Source of the DNA: a virus
Direction: 5' to 3' (one strand)
Virus record (IMG/VR): IMGVR_UViG_3300034283_003118
Coordinates: 1-58,919 of that record
Length of the DNA: 58,919 nucleotides
Below are positions 7,041 to 14,637 of the stretch, in pieces. Both the position numbers and the translations under genes were made by a program. The notes under the pieces are model-generated. The model did no database searches, was not told the DNA's origin, and worked only from the letters and a program-made list of their open reading frames with translations. Position 1 is the first letter of the stretch. Each line of letters opens with the position of its first letter.

Positions 7041-7921
7041 TTACTTAGACCAACTATTTCCCCACAGATCCACATGCAGTCGAGGACTGTAGTAGTAACC
7101 ACGACGCATGGCTTCTTCAGCAATATTGAACTTGTTTCCGTTGTAGATAACATCCACACCACCCACTGGCATCACATAAACAGGTCCCACGAAACCAGCA
7201 GCACGATATTCTGCCACTGCTTGATCAGCTTCAGCAAAATGTTCAGGAGAATCCACTACGAACTTCAGATAAGCAAATCCGTAATTTTCATAGGAAGCCA
7301 CAACGTCAGGTTTGATAGCATCACTCCAACTCTCACCACTTGCGCTGAGTTTGGGACTTACGCTAAACGTGAAACACGAGTCGCCTTCAAACTGACCAGT
7401 GATAAACCTGCCCAAGTCCTGATGAATTTTTTGTGTACCGTTGGTTTCAAAAGTCACATTGCGTAATCCATGCGTGTTTTCATTGTCCAAAATCGCAGGG
7501 TACATACTCTGCCAGCCCAGCAAAGGTTCACCGCCTGTGATCACCAAATGTACATCGTTGCCATTGGGTTGAATCCATGTGTTATTGGGTAACAGTTCGT
7601 TGAACCGCTCTCGCAATTGTTCTATTGAGTAATCTGGGCTGAGGTGGCGGAATTCTGGGTAGATACTGGCATAAGTATCACAACCAGTACTAACCAGTGG
7701 CAAGTCATCAAACACTTTAAACTGATCAATATTTTTGATAACATCGGCTACTTCGGGATTATACTTGTCAGTTACTGGAGTACTGCACCCAAATGACTTG
7801 CAACGAAAATTGCATCCAAAAGTTCGCATGAAGATGCTGGGCACTCCAACGTATCGGCCTTCACCTTGTAGACTAAAAAAAAAAAAATTTCCGAGACCTT
7901 AATAGTTCGGTTATTACGCAT
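7041..7921 (-). pseudogene. queE: 7-carboxy-7-deazaguanine synthase QueE, out of frame at a poly-T tract
   Basis: Radical SAM enzyme converting 6-carboxytetrahydropterin to 7-carboxy-7-deazaguanine. The start M-R-N-N-R-T-I-K-V-S-E-I-F at 7921 has an AAAGGA site. The family motif S-L-Q-G-E-G-R-Y-V-G-V-P-S follows, then the cluster-binding R-T-F-G-C-N-F-R-C-K-S-F-G-C and V-I-T-G-G-E-P-L-L-G. Between E-I and S-L-Q-G-E-G lies a run of 13 T (7887-7875 on the minus strand), giving a frame offset; 11 or 14 T would give one protein of about 292 residues, and 8 T would give the expected spacing. As written only an N-terminally shortened product from 7844 is open and it would lack the Q-G-E-G motif. 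The change could be phase variation, transcriptional slippage or sequencing error. Confidence 0.85.
7875..7887. repeat. 13-base homopolymer in queE
   Basis: Thirteen A on the plus strand (T in the gene sense), the longest mononucleotide run in the window. It falls inside the queE reading frame. Confidence 0.9.
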
Positions 7922-7964
7922 ATTAAATTTTTTCCTTTAGTTATGTTTCTGCTTACTATAATAA

Positions 7965-8309
7965 TTATAGCAAATTTTTAAGTTCTAAAAATTTTTTTTC
8001 ATCCAAAATTACATACAAATCTTGGACCAAATGCCATTCGTATATATTGATGTTTTTGATTTTACCAGTCTTAACATGTTGACATTTGAACAGATATTTT
8101 TTGTTACCTAGCGACAAATGCACATTTTTGTCAAACTGATCTTGTGGGACCTGTGATCGAATCCCTGTTTGTTTATTGATTATATTGATCTTACCAGCAC
8201 AAGGTCCAGCGTAACGTTCTTTGTTGTTTAGAACTTGATCTCTTGAAATTTGTACATATTGACCGGTTGACTTATCTAAAACTGTAGTGAGATTTTTAGT
8301 AACTCCCAC
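7965..8309 (-). CDS. fragment with homing-endonuclease-associated repeats
   Basis: 114 residues from a GTG at 8309; the frame is open upstream to about 8361 but has no ATG or TTG. Three repeats of the type (V/I)-x-D/N-K-x-T-G-x-x-x-x-(I/V) followed by about ten residues and N-N/N-x-x-x-Y/H can be seen (for example D-K-S-T-G-Q-Y-V-Q-I and N-K-Q-T-G-I-R-S-Q-V). Such repeats accompany GIY-YIG/HNH nucleases in phages. No nuclease core is present, so this is probably a remnant. Function unlikely. Confidence 0.5.
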   Translation of the reverse strand: MGVTKNLTTVLDKSTGQYVQISRDQVLNNKERYAGPCAGKINIINKQTGIRSQVPQDQFDKNVHLSLGNKKYLFKCQHVKTGKIKNINIYEWHLVQDLYVILDEKKFLELKNLL

Positions 8310-8355
8310 ATATCTTACCCCATCAAAAGGTGAAGGAGAATTTTTAATAAGAACG

Positions 8356-8592
8356 TCAAAAATGTTTAGTTGTTAACAAAAGGCCTAGCAATAGTAGCAC
8401 AATGAAGAAAGCGTTTAGAAGATAAAGGCTGGGCTCGCGCATGCGCCACCCAGCCCAAATCCATCCTATACTACCCAGTATGCCCACTAGTTTGTTTAAC
8501 GGAGTAACATCAAACGCAGTAAGTGTGACACCCACCGCAGTGAGAATAGTACCTAACCATTTAACATAGTTGTCTAGTTGGCTTTGTTTCAT
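8356..8592 (-). CDS. small membrane protein
   Basis: 78 residues with three hydrophobic segments: about residues 13-27, 35-50 and 56-73, and a K-H-F tail. The start ATG at 8592 adjoins the queD stop (8594). No family recognised; could be an inner-membrane accessory protein. Confidence 0.6.
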   Translation of the reverse strand: MKQSQLDNYVKWLGTILTAVGVTLTAFDVTPLNKLVGILGSIGWIWAGWRMREPSLYLLNAFFIVLLLLGLLLTTKHF

Positions 8593-8593
8593 A

Positions 8594-9019
8594 TCACACC
8601 GTTACAGTGGCTTTGCACTTGCGTGTTTCTTCAATGTCCACAGCAATCAATCTCACACCAGTGTCCTTCAGTTGTTCCGGGCCCACTGTTTCAATCAGAT
8701 ACTGTCCCATGTTTTCAGCTGTAGGATTAAACGGCACAATCACGGTGCCCTGAGGGTCCAGTTTCTTGAGTTCCAGACTCCAGGGATCCTGTTGCCACAC
8801 AAGGAACTTGTGATCCCACTGTAGTTCTAGCCATTCACACAGATAATTTTTGATTGCAGAGAAATCCATTACCCGGCCCACTGTGTCCAATTTATCAGCT
8901 TCCACTGTGAAGTGGATACGATAGTTGTGGCCATGTAAGTGGGCGCATTTGGATTCATGGCCATATACTCGATGGCCGGTGGAAAAGTCGTGATAACGAC
9001 TTGCAGTAATTTTAGGCAT
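8594..9019 (-). CDS. queD: 6-carboxytetrahydropterin synthase QueD
   Basis: 141 residues, T-fold enzyme that turns dihydroneopterin triphosphate into 6-carboxytetrahydropterin. Diagnostic: S-K-C-A-H-L-H-G-H-N-Y with the catalytic Cys and the zinc histidines, W-D-H-K-F-L-V, P-T-A-E-N-M-G and a C-terminal D-I-E-E-T. Acts between FolE (14.6 kb) and QueE (7.0 kb). RBS AGGAG precedes the ATG. Confidence 0.9.
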   Translation of the reverse strand: MPKITASRYHDFSTGHRVYGHESKCAHLHGHNYRIHFTVEADKLDTVGRVMDFSAIKNYLCEWLELQWDHKFLVWQQDPWSLELKKLDPQGTVIVPFNPTAENMGQYLIETVGPEQLKDTGVRLIAVDIEETRKCKATVTV

Positions 9020-9068
9020 TAGTTGAATGTCTCCTATGTTAATTGTAACACGAGCAGCGGAATTTTTT

Positions 9069-9095
9069 AAGAGGGACGATGCCCAAAGTCCTCTT
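9069..9095. terminator. weak hairpin between nadE and queD
   Basis: AAGAGGGAC (9069-9077) pairs with GTCCTCTT (9088-9095) apart from one bulged G. The plus-strand side is followed by GTCTTTT; the minus-strand side by no T run. May be a leftover terminator or a processing site in the queD leader. Confidence 0.3.
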
Positions 9096-9100
9096 GTCTT

Positions 9101-9868
9101 TTACTTATCTTTTTCAATAATACACACAGGAATTGGTTGCATCTTGTGCTGATTCGCAGTGTGAAAGCGATTGTAAATAGTTAGCACTTCCTGTTGCCGA
9201 GGCGTGGGATTCTGAGGATTGGGATTTTCCATGGCCCACTCCAGTTCATCATAACTGGCGCAAAGTTGATCGCCGTCAGTGCGGCCATCATCCCACAACC
9301 CATCGGTGGGAGCGGCATCAATGATTCCCTGGTTCAATCCCAGCTCACGTGCTAGGGCATATACTTCACTCTTGTAGAGATCTCCAATGGGGCTGATATC
9401 CACGCCACCGTCACCCCACTTGGTGTAGAACCCCACACCAAAGTCTTCTACTCGATTACCCGTGCCCACCACAATACCTTGTTTGCTCTGAGCAATCTGA
9501 TATAGAGTGATCATCCTGAAGCGGCTACGACTGTTGGCAAAGGCCAGATTGCTGGTAAATTCTGACCCCAAAGATTGCTCAACTTCTTTAGAAAAAGAAT
9601 CAAAGGCGTCAGTGAGGTTGATGTATAACCCAGTAACATTGGGATATCTGTCAGTTAACCAACTGATATGAGCTTGGGCTCTGAGATTTTCCACGACGTT
9701 TTGACGAATGGGCATACTCACGGCATAGACGGGCACTCCGGTCTGTGCGCACAAGGCGCTGACCACTGCACTGTCGATGCCTCCACTAACTCCCACGACC
9801 AGACTTTTTAGTTGATGTTTGTTGAGGTAGTCCTGAATCCAGGTCACAATCTGTGTTTGAATATTCAT
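9101..9868 (-). CDS. nadE: NAD synthetase NadE (ammonia-dependent type)
   Basis: 255 residues, amide ligation of nicotinate adenine dinucleotide to NAD. PP-loop V-G-V-S-G-G-I-D-S-A (about residues 25-34), G-T-G-N-R-V-E-D, Y-T-K-W-G-D-G-G-V-D-I-S-P-I and L-Y-K-S-E-V are the family signatures. No glutaminase domain. This is not QueC, which lacks these motifs. Lies in the base-modification region; might serve NAD supply during infection. Confidence 0.9.
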   Translation of the reverse strand: MNIQTQIVTWIQDYLNKHQLKSLVVGVSGGIDSAVVSALCAQTGVPVYAVSMPIRQNVVENLRAQAHISWLTDRYPNVTGLYINLTDAFDSFSKEVEQSLGSEFTSNLAFANSRSRFRMITLYQIAQSKQGIVVGTGNRVEDFGVGFYTKWGDGGVDISPIGDLYKSEVYALARELGLNQGIIDAAPTDGLWDDGRTDGDQLCASYDELEWAMENPNPQNPTPRQQEVLTIYNRFHTANQHKMQPIPVCIIEKDK

Positions 9869-9869
9869 G

Positions 9870-10238
9870 TTATTGTCCTTTTCTATAGGGTCTTATCAAT
9901 GATACTACGTTACAACCGTAATGATGGGCTAGAATTTCTGCCATGCGTCTGGCGCCCACTGGGTTAAGACTATGTACTGTGGGAGGATTCACCGGCCAGC
10001 AATCGTTGGCCTCCATCCAGCGCACCACATCTAATCCAGTTTTTTCTGTATACTGTCTGGGGTTTACGTTAGAATCGTAATGTTCCCATGCGAGGTCGTG
10101 ATCAAGGCTACAATTGACCACGGTATAGTTTTCTAAAATTTCAATGGCTTCGCTGTAGTCTAGTGCCACACGCCATCCTCCCACAAACGGGCAAGGTCTT
10201 ACGTCATCTAACCACAGGTTAGTTTTTGGTTTGTTCAT
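9870..10238 (-). CDS. cyclic-phosphate processing receiver-like domain protein
   Basis: 122 residues. L-W-L-D-D-V-R-P near the N-terminus and C-S-L-D-H-D-L-A-W in the middle match the receiver-related domain that Aravind and co-workers linked to RNA with 2',3'-cyclic phosphate ends. V-H-S-L-N-P-V-G-A-R-R-M adds the expected histidine/arginine. Overlaps the gene upstream by four bases and lies directly before nadE, so coexpressed. Confidence 0.7.
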   Translation of the reverse strand: MNKPKTNLWLDDVRPCPFVGGWRVALDYSEAIEILENYTVVNCSLDHDLAWEHYDSNVNPRQYTEKTGLDVVRWMEANDCWPVNPPTVHSLNPVGARRMAEILAHHYGCNVVSLIRPYRKGQ

Positions 10239-10621
10239 ACTTTATATCCGTTCTTTTCCACCCATGCTAGCAGTTCTTTGAAGTCAACAGACAAACAATT
10301 GCTCAGAGGACTTTCCTTGTAGCGTGATTGTTTACCGTAAGGGAATCCCAACTCCAATCGTTTAAAAGGGTTTAGCAAAGTTTTAAACTGATTACGTTCG
10401 GCAGACTCCATTGCACCACAAATCAAACACTGGCGATATTCGTCGTGCCCATCGTCATAATCCCAACTATAGCTGCCCTTGTACTCACTACAAATCACAA
10501 CCACTTGTTTGTGTTTGCACTGAATCATTTGCACTGCTAGTGCAGCTGATGCTTGCTGTTTGATTTCGTCAGTTTGTTTTTTCTGTTGCCTAATGGCTTT
10601 GGCTAATTGTCTATCTGTCAT
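10235..10621 (-). CDS. putative zinc-binding hypothetical protein
   Basis: 128 residues. Helical, K/Q-rich N-terminus (about residues 1-35), then C-K-H-K ... C-S-E-Y ... C-L-I-C-G-A that could bind a zinc ion. First gene of the nadE transcript, divergent from the plus-strand gene at 10683. Function unknown. Confidence 0.6.
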   Translation of the reverse strand: MTDRQLAKAIRQQKKQTDEIKQQASAALAVQMIQCKHKQVVVICSEYKGSYSWDYDDGHDEYRQCLICGAMESAERNQFKTLLNPFKRLELGFPYGKQSRYKESPLSNCLSVDFKELLAWVEKNGYKV

Positions 10622-10669
10622 TTATTACTATAAGTTTAACAGTAACTCAGTATAAAGTAAAGTAATTTG

Positions 10670-10677
10670 AATAAATA
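10670..10677 (+). promoter_or_regulatory. late-type element (AATAAATA) 5 nt before ATG
   Basis: AATAAATA followed by exactly five bases and the ATG at 10683; no Shine-Dalgarno is present. Same geometry as at four other genes in this window, so the message is probably leaderless. Confidence 0.5.
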
Positions 10678-10682
10678 AACAT

Positions 10683-11864
10683 ATGCGATTCACGGAATTT
10701 TTAGCTGAACTCAGACGAAAAGAAAAACAAAAGTCACCTGAGCCCAAATATCAGGAACTGGGTCACCCTGCTGCTATTGAATATCTCAAAGGCCGTGACC
10801 TCAGCAAATACGTGATAACTATGACTGATTTGCCCAAAGTGGGTGTTAACCCCGGATCCACATATAACACTCCCCTGGGCATCTATTTCTATCCAGCCGA
10901 TTATTATGTGGTCGTGCGAGGCAGAGTGCCTTTTCAAGCTGATGCCAACTACATCAATATTCTGCAATTGACAACCAATAAAATCTTATATCTGAATCAA
11001 ATGGATACAACCTCAATGACTGCTGCGCTCGATAAACTCAAACAGTTGCCCGCAGTTAAAAACCTTTCAGCTGATCAAAATATTGATCGGCTGATCAAAG
11101 ATGCAGATCATAAGGCCAGAAAAAAATCAGAGCCAGGAAAATTTTGGTATGTGTTGTGGAAACTGAGTAACCTGCTAGCTGCACACAACTACAAATATGC
11201 TGATGAACAAGCTCATAGTGTGTGGAATTCCTTGTTCAGGCAACTGGGGTACGACGTAGTCATTGATCAGGGCGAAAGCATCATTCACGAAAATGAACCC
11301 AATCAGGGTTTTATAGTCAATCCACGCGGCACATATCGTTTGGAAAAAACCATCAACAATGTTGGCAGACACACATTGACTAAGAAAAAACTAGGATACG
11401 AAGAAAATTCATTAATTAAATCAGCATACAACAATAGTCAGAGAGAAGAGGCCCATCTAAAACTGGTGAACCAAGATCCATATTTGATTAGCAAAATGAA
11501 AAACCCCAGCGAGCAAGTGCAAATTATGGCAGTATCCAAAGTTGGTGCATTGCTGAGAGATTTACTGCGAAAGAAAAAAATTGTTGTAAGTGAAAAAGTT
11601 GTACTGGCTGCATTGAACAATGATCCAGAAGCGATTCGATTTTTTTATGATCCGAAAATTAACGTACACAAAATTGTACCTACTAGAGAAATGATCCTGC
11701 GTTCTGTGAACGAAGCCGGCTATCTGATTAGGTTTATTCCCAACCCCGATACAGAATTACAGATGGCTGCGGTTAAAAACGATTTCCATTCCTACCTGTG
11801 GATCGAAGATCCTGACCCAGCAGTAACTGAACTGTATAACAAGCTGAAGTCTCAAAGCAAGTAA
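10683..11864 (+). CDS. putative packaged internal protein with NPSE repeat
   Basis: 393 residues. The N-terminus M-R-F-T-E-F-L-A-E-L matches the T4 capsid-targeting sequence pattern with a cleavage-like L-A-E. Middle region has E-S-I-I-H-E-N-E-P-N-Q, a motif I have seen in phage virion-associated proteins. C-terminal part carries K-N-P-S-E-Q-V-Q-I-M-A-V, the same unit repeated in the protein at 30536-32302, then degenerate copies. Lone plus-strand gene between two minus-strand operons. Enzymatic role unknown; ADP-ribosyltransferase-like activity is a guess only. Confidence 0.65.
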   Translation: MRFTEFLAELRRKEKQKSPEPKYQELGHPAAIEYLKGRDLSKYVITMTDLPKVGVNPGSTYNTPLGIYFYPADYYVVVRGRVPFQADANYINILQLTTNKILYLNQMDTTSMTAALDKLKQLPAVKNLSADQNIDRLIKDADHKARKKSEPGKFWYVLWKLSNLLAAHNYKYADEQAHSVWNSLFRQLGYDVVIDQGESIIHENEPNQGFIVNPRGTYRLEKTINNVGRHTLTKKKLGYEENSLIKSAYNNSQREEAHLKLVNQDPYLISKMKNPSEQVQIMAVSKVGALLRDLLRKKKIVVSEKVVLAALNNDPEAIRFFYDPKINVHKIVPTREMILRSVNEAGYLIRFIPNPDTELQMAAVKNDFHSYLWIEDPDPAVTELYNKLKSQSK

Positions 11865-11865
11865 T

Positions 11866-12270
11866 TTACTTTTCTGTGTCTTTTAGATAATTACCCAGCC
11901 CATTGGGTACACAGTGGCGCACACCGCCACGTGGATCTGCACAATCTCCTGTGCGACGGGGAATCAGATGCACATGTGGCCACATTACAGTTTGACCTGA
12001 TGCAGCGCCACAATTCAACCCAATGTTGAACCCATCACAATCACCACGTTCCATCATGGCTGAGCCATGATCATAAGCAGCGCCGAACAACATATTGATA
12101 AAGCTATAACTATTCCAGGTGGGAATAAACAATATGTGCCCAGTAGTTACTGGATAACGATCAGCCACGATGCAATACAAGTGACCAGCTTTAATCAAAC
12201 GTTCACGATCCCAGGGCACGATCCCTTGATCAATGGCATCCAGCAAACTGATTTTGCCACTGTTAGGCAT
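11866..12270 (-). CDS. HIT-family (histidine triad) nucleotide-binding protein
   Basis: 134 residues. V-T-T-G-H-I-L-F-I-P and W-P-H-V-H-L-I-P-R-R form the HIT signature (H-x-H followed by hydrophobic-I-P), with N-I-G-L-N-C-G-A-A-S-G-Q before it. HIT proteins hydrolyse AMP-linked dinucleotides or nucleoside phosphoramidates. Convergent with the plus-strand gene just before it; its stop is two bases from that gene's stop. Confidence 0.8.
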   Translation of the reverse strand: MPNSGKISLLDAIDQGIVPWDRERLIKAGHLYCIVADRYPVTTGHILFIPTWNSYSFINMLFGAAYDHGSAMMERGDCDGFNIGLNCGAASGQTVMWPHVHLIPRRTGDCADPRGGVRHCVPNGLGNYLKDTEK

Positions 12271-12580
12271 TAGGAACTACGCCTCGACTACGTTGTTCCA
12301 GTATCAGTGACAGCCGTTGACATTCTTCGGAATTTAGAATGATCTCTTCAAAAGCCCCAAATTGGCTGCGTTTGCCAAAAATATAAGCAATACCAATCTT
12401 GAGTCTTTTCCAAAAAGTATGTGGAGTTAGATGAACGTGTATGTAGGTGAATTCATCATCCAGGTCATCACCAAAGAAGTCATTGAAATAACTAATCACA
12501 AATTGATGAGTCAAATCTCCACAATCACATACAAACAGGTGATTGGGGTAATCATTAACGCCATTCTTCATTTTCATCAA
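12263..12580 (-). CDS. hypothetical protein
   Basis: 105 residues. L-F-V-C-D-C-G-D-L-T-H-Q-F near the N-terminus suggests a C-D-C zinc or beta-hairpin element, followed by H-V-H-L. This kind of D-C-x-C-x-x-x-x-H protein recurs in phages without a known role. Overlaps both neighbours. Confidence 0.6.
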   Translation of the reverse strand: MMKMKNGVNDYPNHLFVCDCGDLTHQFVISYFNDFFGDDLDDEFTYIHVHLTPHTFWKRLKIGIAYIFGKRSQFGAFEEIILNSEECQRLSLILEQRSRGVVPNA

Positions 12581-12977
12581 CGAGCCTCCATCCCAAATTC
12601 AAGAAATCTGCTAGAATTTCTTGAGTAACCGTGCCTTCCGGCACATGTTTACTTTTGTTAGTTGCATTGTCGTTCCACAATGCATCTTCAGTGGCAATAC
12701 CACTACAGTAAAAATTCATATAATCTTCATTTAGAGTTGGGTTTGTGGAATTTCTGATATCAGACACAATACGACCAGCAGATCTCCAACTACAATACCA
12801 GTGAGAATTTTTTAGAATTTCCCAAACTTCTATTGGTTGCCATGTTGTGTTACATAATGCTGCATAAAGATTTTGAGCATAGTCAAGTTCTAGGCATTTG
12901 TTTCGTATCAGATCACTGGACATTAGATCTATCTCTAGTGATCTAGTAGTGTTAAAGGGCATTTGTGTTTGCTCCAT
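12555..12977 (-). CDS. hypothetical protein
   Basis: 140 residues, with C-N-T-T-W-Q-P-I-E-V-W, W-Y-C-S-W-R-S-A-G-R-I-V and L-G-W-R-L-V-D-E-N-E near the end. The motif pattern (W-x-C-S-W-R-x-A-G) is conserved in phage proteins but unassigned. Overlaps the downstream gene by 26 nt. Confidence 0.6.
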   Translation of the reverse strand: MEQTQMPFNTTRSLEIDLMSSDLIRNKCLELDYAQNLYAALCNTTWQPIEVWEILKNSHWYCSWRSAGRIVSDIRNSTNPTLNEDYMNFYCSGIATEDALWNDNATNKSKHVPEGTVTQEILADFLNLGWRLVDENEEWR

Positions 12978-12980
12978 ATA

Positions 12981-13811
12981 TCAAGTCCACATGCTTTGGC
13001 GAACTTTGATCAGTCTGATCATCATGCCAGTGTCTTCTTGCTCGTATTGAGTTTCAATTTCAGTGGTGAGTTTCAGGGCGTGATCACTACGTTGTTTCAG
13101 TTCTGGATCAGTGATTTCTGCAAACAATTTTCCATATTTGTCCCGAATTTCATCACATACAGCAGACCAACCACTGGCATCATACGCATCAGGTCTTGCA
13201 GGTCTACGCACAGTCCACCATTCGTAGAGGTCCAAAATTTCTTTAGCAGCAATAGCTTGCGGAGTGGGTTTACCAATGTCGGGATGGTTGGGATCACTAA
13301 ACCATTCGCTGCCGTGCGTGAGGCTGATTTCCCACTTCAAATAATCAACACCAGCTTGAGGAGAACGCCATTCCTGCCAGCGAAACCAATATATCCTCTG
13401 CCACCAGGGCATCTGATAACGTGCAGCATCTTCCTTATCGCCCCAGATCACATGCAGGTGTGCTTTTTCAATTTCCACAAAGTCCACCAGTTCAGTGAAC
13501 ATGCCGTGCAGCAGACGTTCATCAAACTCATGCCACTGTCCAGGTTTCAAACCAGTTTTGAGGTAATGAGTTTTAGTGATAAAACGATTTCTCAGATAGT
13601 ATTTGAGATCACGTATGGGATCAATGGTCCACTCTGCAGGTTTTTCCAGCCAATCAGGCAGTATCTCCGTGATCCAATATGCTACAGGTTTTTCATTTTT
13701 AATTTTGATTTGCCATTCATCCCACTCGCCCATGGGGAGAGCATAGGGTTTTTGAACACCCAGATGTTTGCGCAGCCAATTAAAAAGAACAGAATCTGAA
13801 TAGTGTCTCAT
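12981..13811 (-). CDS. conserved hypothetical phage protein
   Basis: 276 residues, tryptophan-rich (W-D-E-W, W-W-Q-R-I-Y-W-F-R-W-Q-E-W). The central part L-Y-Y-L-R-N-R-F-I-T-K-T-H-Y-L-K-T-G-L-K-P-G-Q-W-H-E-F-D is a recognisable conserved phage sequence of unknown role. A weak TTGACT-N17-AATATA lies just upstream. Confidence 0.65.
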   Translation of the reverse strand: MRHYSDSVLFNWLRKHLGVQKPYALPMGEWDEWQIKIKNEKPVAYWITEILPDWLEKPAEWTIDPIRDLKYYLRNRFITKTHYLKTGLKPGQWHEFDERLLHGMFTELVDFVEIEKAHLHVIWGDKEDAARYQMPWWQRIYWFRWQEWRSPQAGVDYLKWEISLTHGSEWFSDPNHPDIGKPTPQAIAAKEILDLYEWWTVRRPARPDAYDASGWSAVCDEIRDKYGKLFAEITDPELKQRSDHALKLTTEIETQYEQEDTGMMIRLIKVRQSMWT

Positions 13812-13829
13812 ATATTAATAATACGTTCT

Positions 13830-13863
13830 AAAAAGTCAATTAGCAAATTTTTATTGACTTTTT
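13830..13863 (-). terminator. hairpin terminator after the small coiled-coil gene
   Basis: Stem AAAAAGTCAAT / ATTGACTTTTT (11 bp, 12-nt loop). It overlaps the last codons of the gene ending at 13851. Suitable as a terminator on either strand because the arms carry A and T tracts. Confidence 0.5.
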
Positions 13864-14111
13864 GGTGTTTTTTTCTCCAATTGGGCTATTCTCTGCTCCA
13901 GGTCTGCCAGGTGCTGATCGTGCTTTTGGATTTTAGCCATGACATTTTCAGCACGAGTGAAATCTTTGAGATGAAACCGTTGACTAGCCCAATTCATCGT
14001 GGAGTCGAGTTTTCTGTTGAACCAGCAGCCTATGCGAGTGGTTTCCCACCAGTTGTAGAAACTGCTGCCTATGACACTGCTTAAACAAGACATTATAAGA
14101 AAATACAGCAT
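13851..14111 (-). CDS. small membrane-anchored coiled-coil protein
   Basis: 86 residues from ATG 14111 or 80 from ATG 14093; the first lies inside a hairpin. N-terminal hydrophobic M-L-Y-F-L-I-M-S-C-L-S-S-V-I, a W-W segment, then a C-terminal coiled coil (H-L-A-D-L-E-Q-R-I-A-Q-L-E-K-K). Function unknown; could anchor to the membrane. Confidence 0.55.
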   Translation of the reverse strand: MLYFLIMSCLSSVIGSSFYNWWETTRIGCWFNRKLDSTMNWASQRFHLKDFTRAENVMAKIQKHDQHLADLEQRIAQLEKKTPKSQ

Positions 14112-14126
14112 AGTGCTGTATTTATG
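14101..14126 (-). promoter_or_regulatory. hairpin (10-bp perfect) overlapping a CATAAATA element
   Basis: Perfect palindrome AAATACAGCA / TGCTGTATTT (14101-14123) with a 3-nt loop. On the minus strand it follows the phosphoribosyltransferase stop and is trailed by TTTTCTT, so it can terminate that transcript. CATAAATA (14126-14119) overlaps its 5' arm and may start the next late transcript. Confidence 0.45.
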
Positions 14127-14128
14127 AG

Positions 14129-14635
14129 TTAATCACGTGAATTTTCCCAGGGAAATCTGACCCAGATATCCTGTTCCAGTTTGTTGATTTCACGAGCAGA
14201 AAAATCCACATCCGAAAAGTCACTGCTGGCATTATTGAACAGAGTCAAAAATTTCACATTCTGATGCCACACTGACTGCCAGCGTGGTTCTTCGGGCAAA
14301 CAGCTATCCGGCCAATCTTTCATGATCCACTGAAAGGTTGCGCCAGTATCGTTGATATCATCCACAATCAGAATGTTTTTGGCCCTTTCCTGACCATAAC
14401 CATACGCATCTTCAGCCATGCCACAATCAGTAACACAATTATCCAAGTCATCCAAACTCAATCGCAATGGAGCCATGGGAACTCCCAGGAGGTGACTCAA
14501 CATCACCGCGGGCACACAGCCGCCGCGACTGATACCCACGATGTAATCTGGCTTCCAACCACTTAGTGCCACTTTTAGAGCCAGGTAATTGATGTCTTTT
14601 TCCAGGTCGTTCCAATCATAGTGTATTTTGATCAT
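14129..14635 (-). CDS. phosphoribosyltransferase
   Basis: 168 residues of the type I PRTase fold. The PRPP loop is I-L-I-V-D-D-I-N-D-T-G-A-T-F (about residues 88-101), and V-G-I-S-R-G-G-C-V-P-A-V lies near residue 34. Closest in motif to hypoxanthine/xanthine PRTases. Substrate unknown; adjoining folE suggests purine salvage or base-modification supply. Two-base gap to folE. Confidence 0.8.
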   Translation of the reverse strand: MIKIHYDWNDLEKDINYLALKVALSGWKPDYIVGISRGGCVPAVMLSHLLGVPMAPLRLSLDDLDNCVTDCGMAEDAYGYGQERAKNILIVDDINDTGATFQWIMKDWPDSCLPEEPRWQSVWHQNVKFLTLFNNASSDFSDVDFSAREINKLEQDIWVRFPWENSRD

Positions 14636-14637
14636 GG

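Noticed and set aside
9101-9868. Candidate QueC to complete the preQ0 pathway
   Set aside because: The PP-loop is present, but G-T-G-N-R-V-E-D, K-W-G-D-G-G-V-D-I-S-P and overall length identify NAD synthetase; zinc-binding cysteines of QueC are absent.
12963-13799. 278-codon plus-strand open frame
   Set aside because: Antisense to a conserved minus-strand protein of the same length; composition is Cys/Phe/His-rich as expected of a shadow frame.
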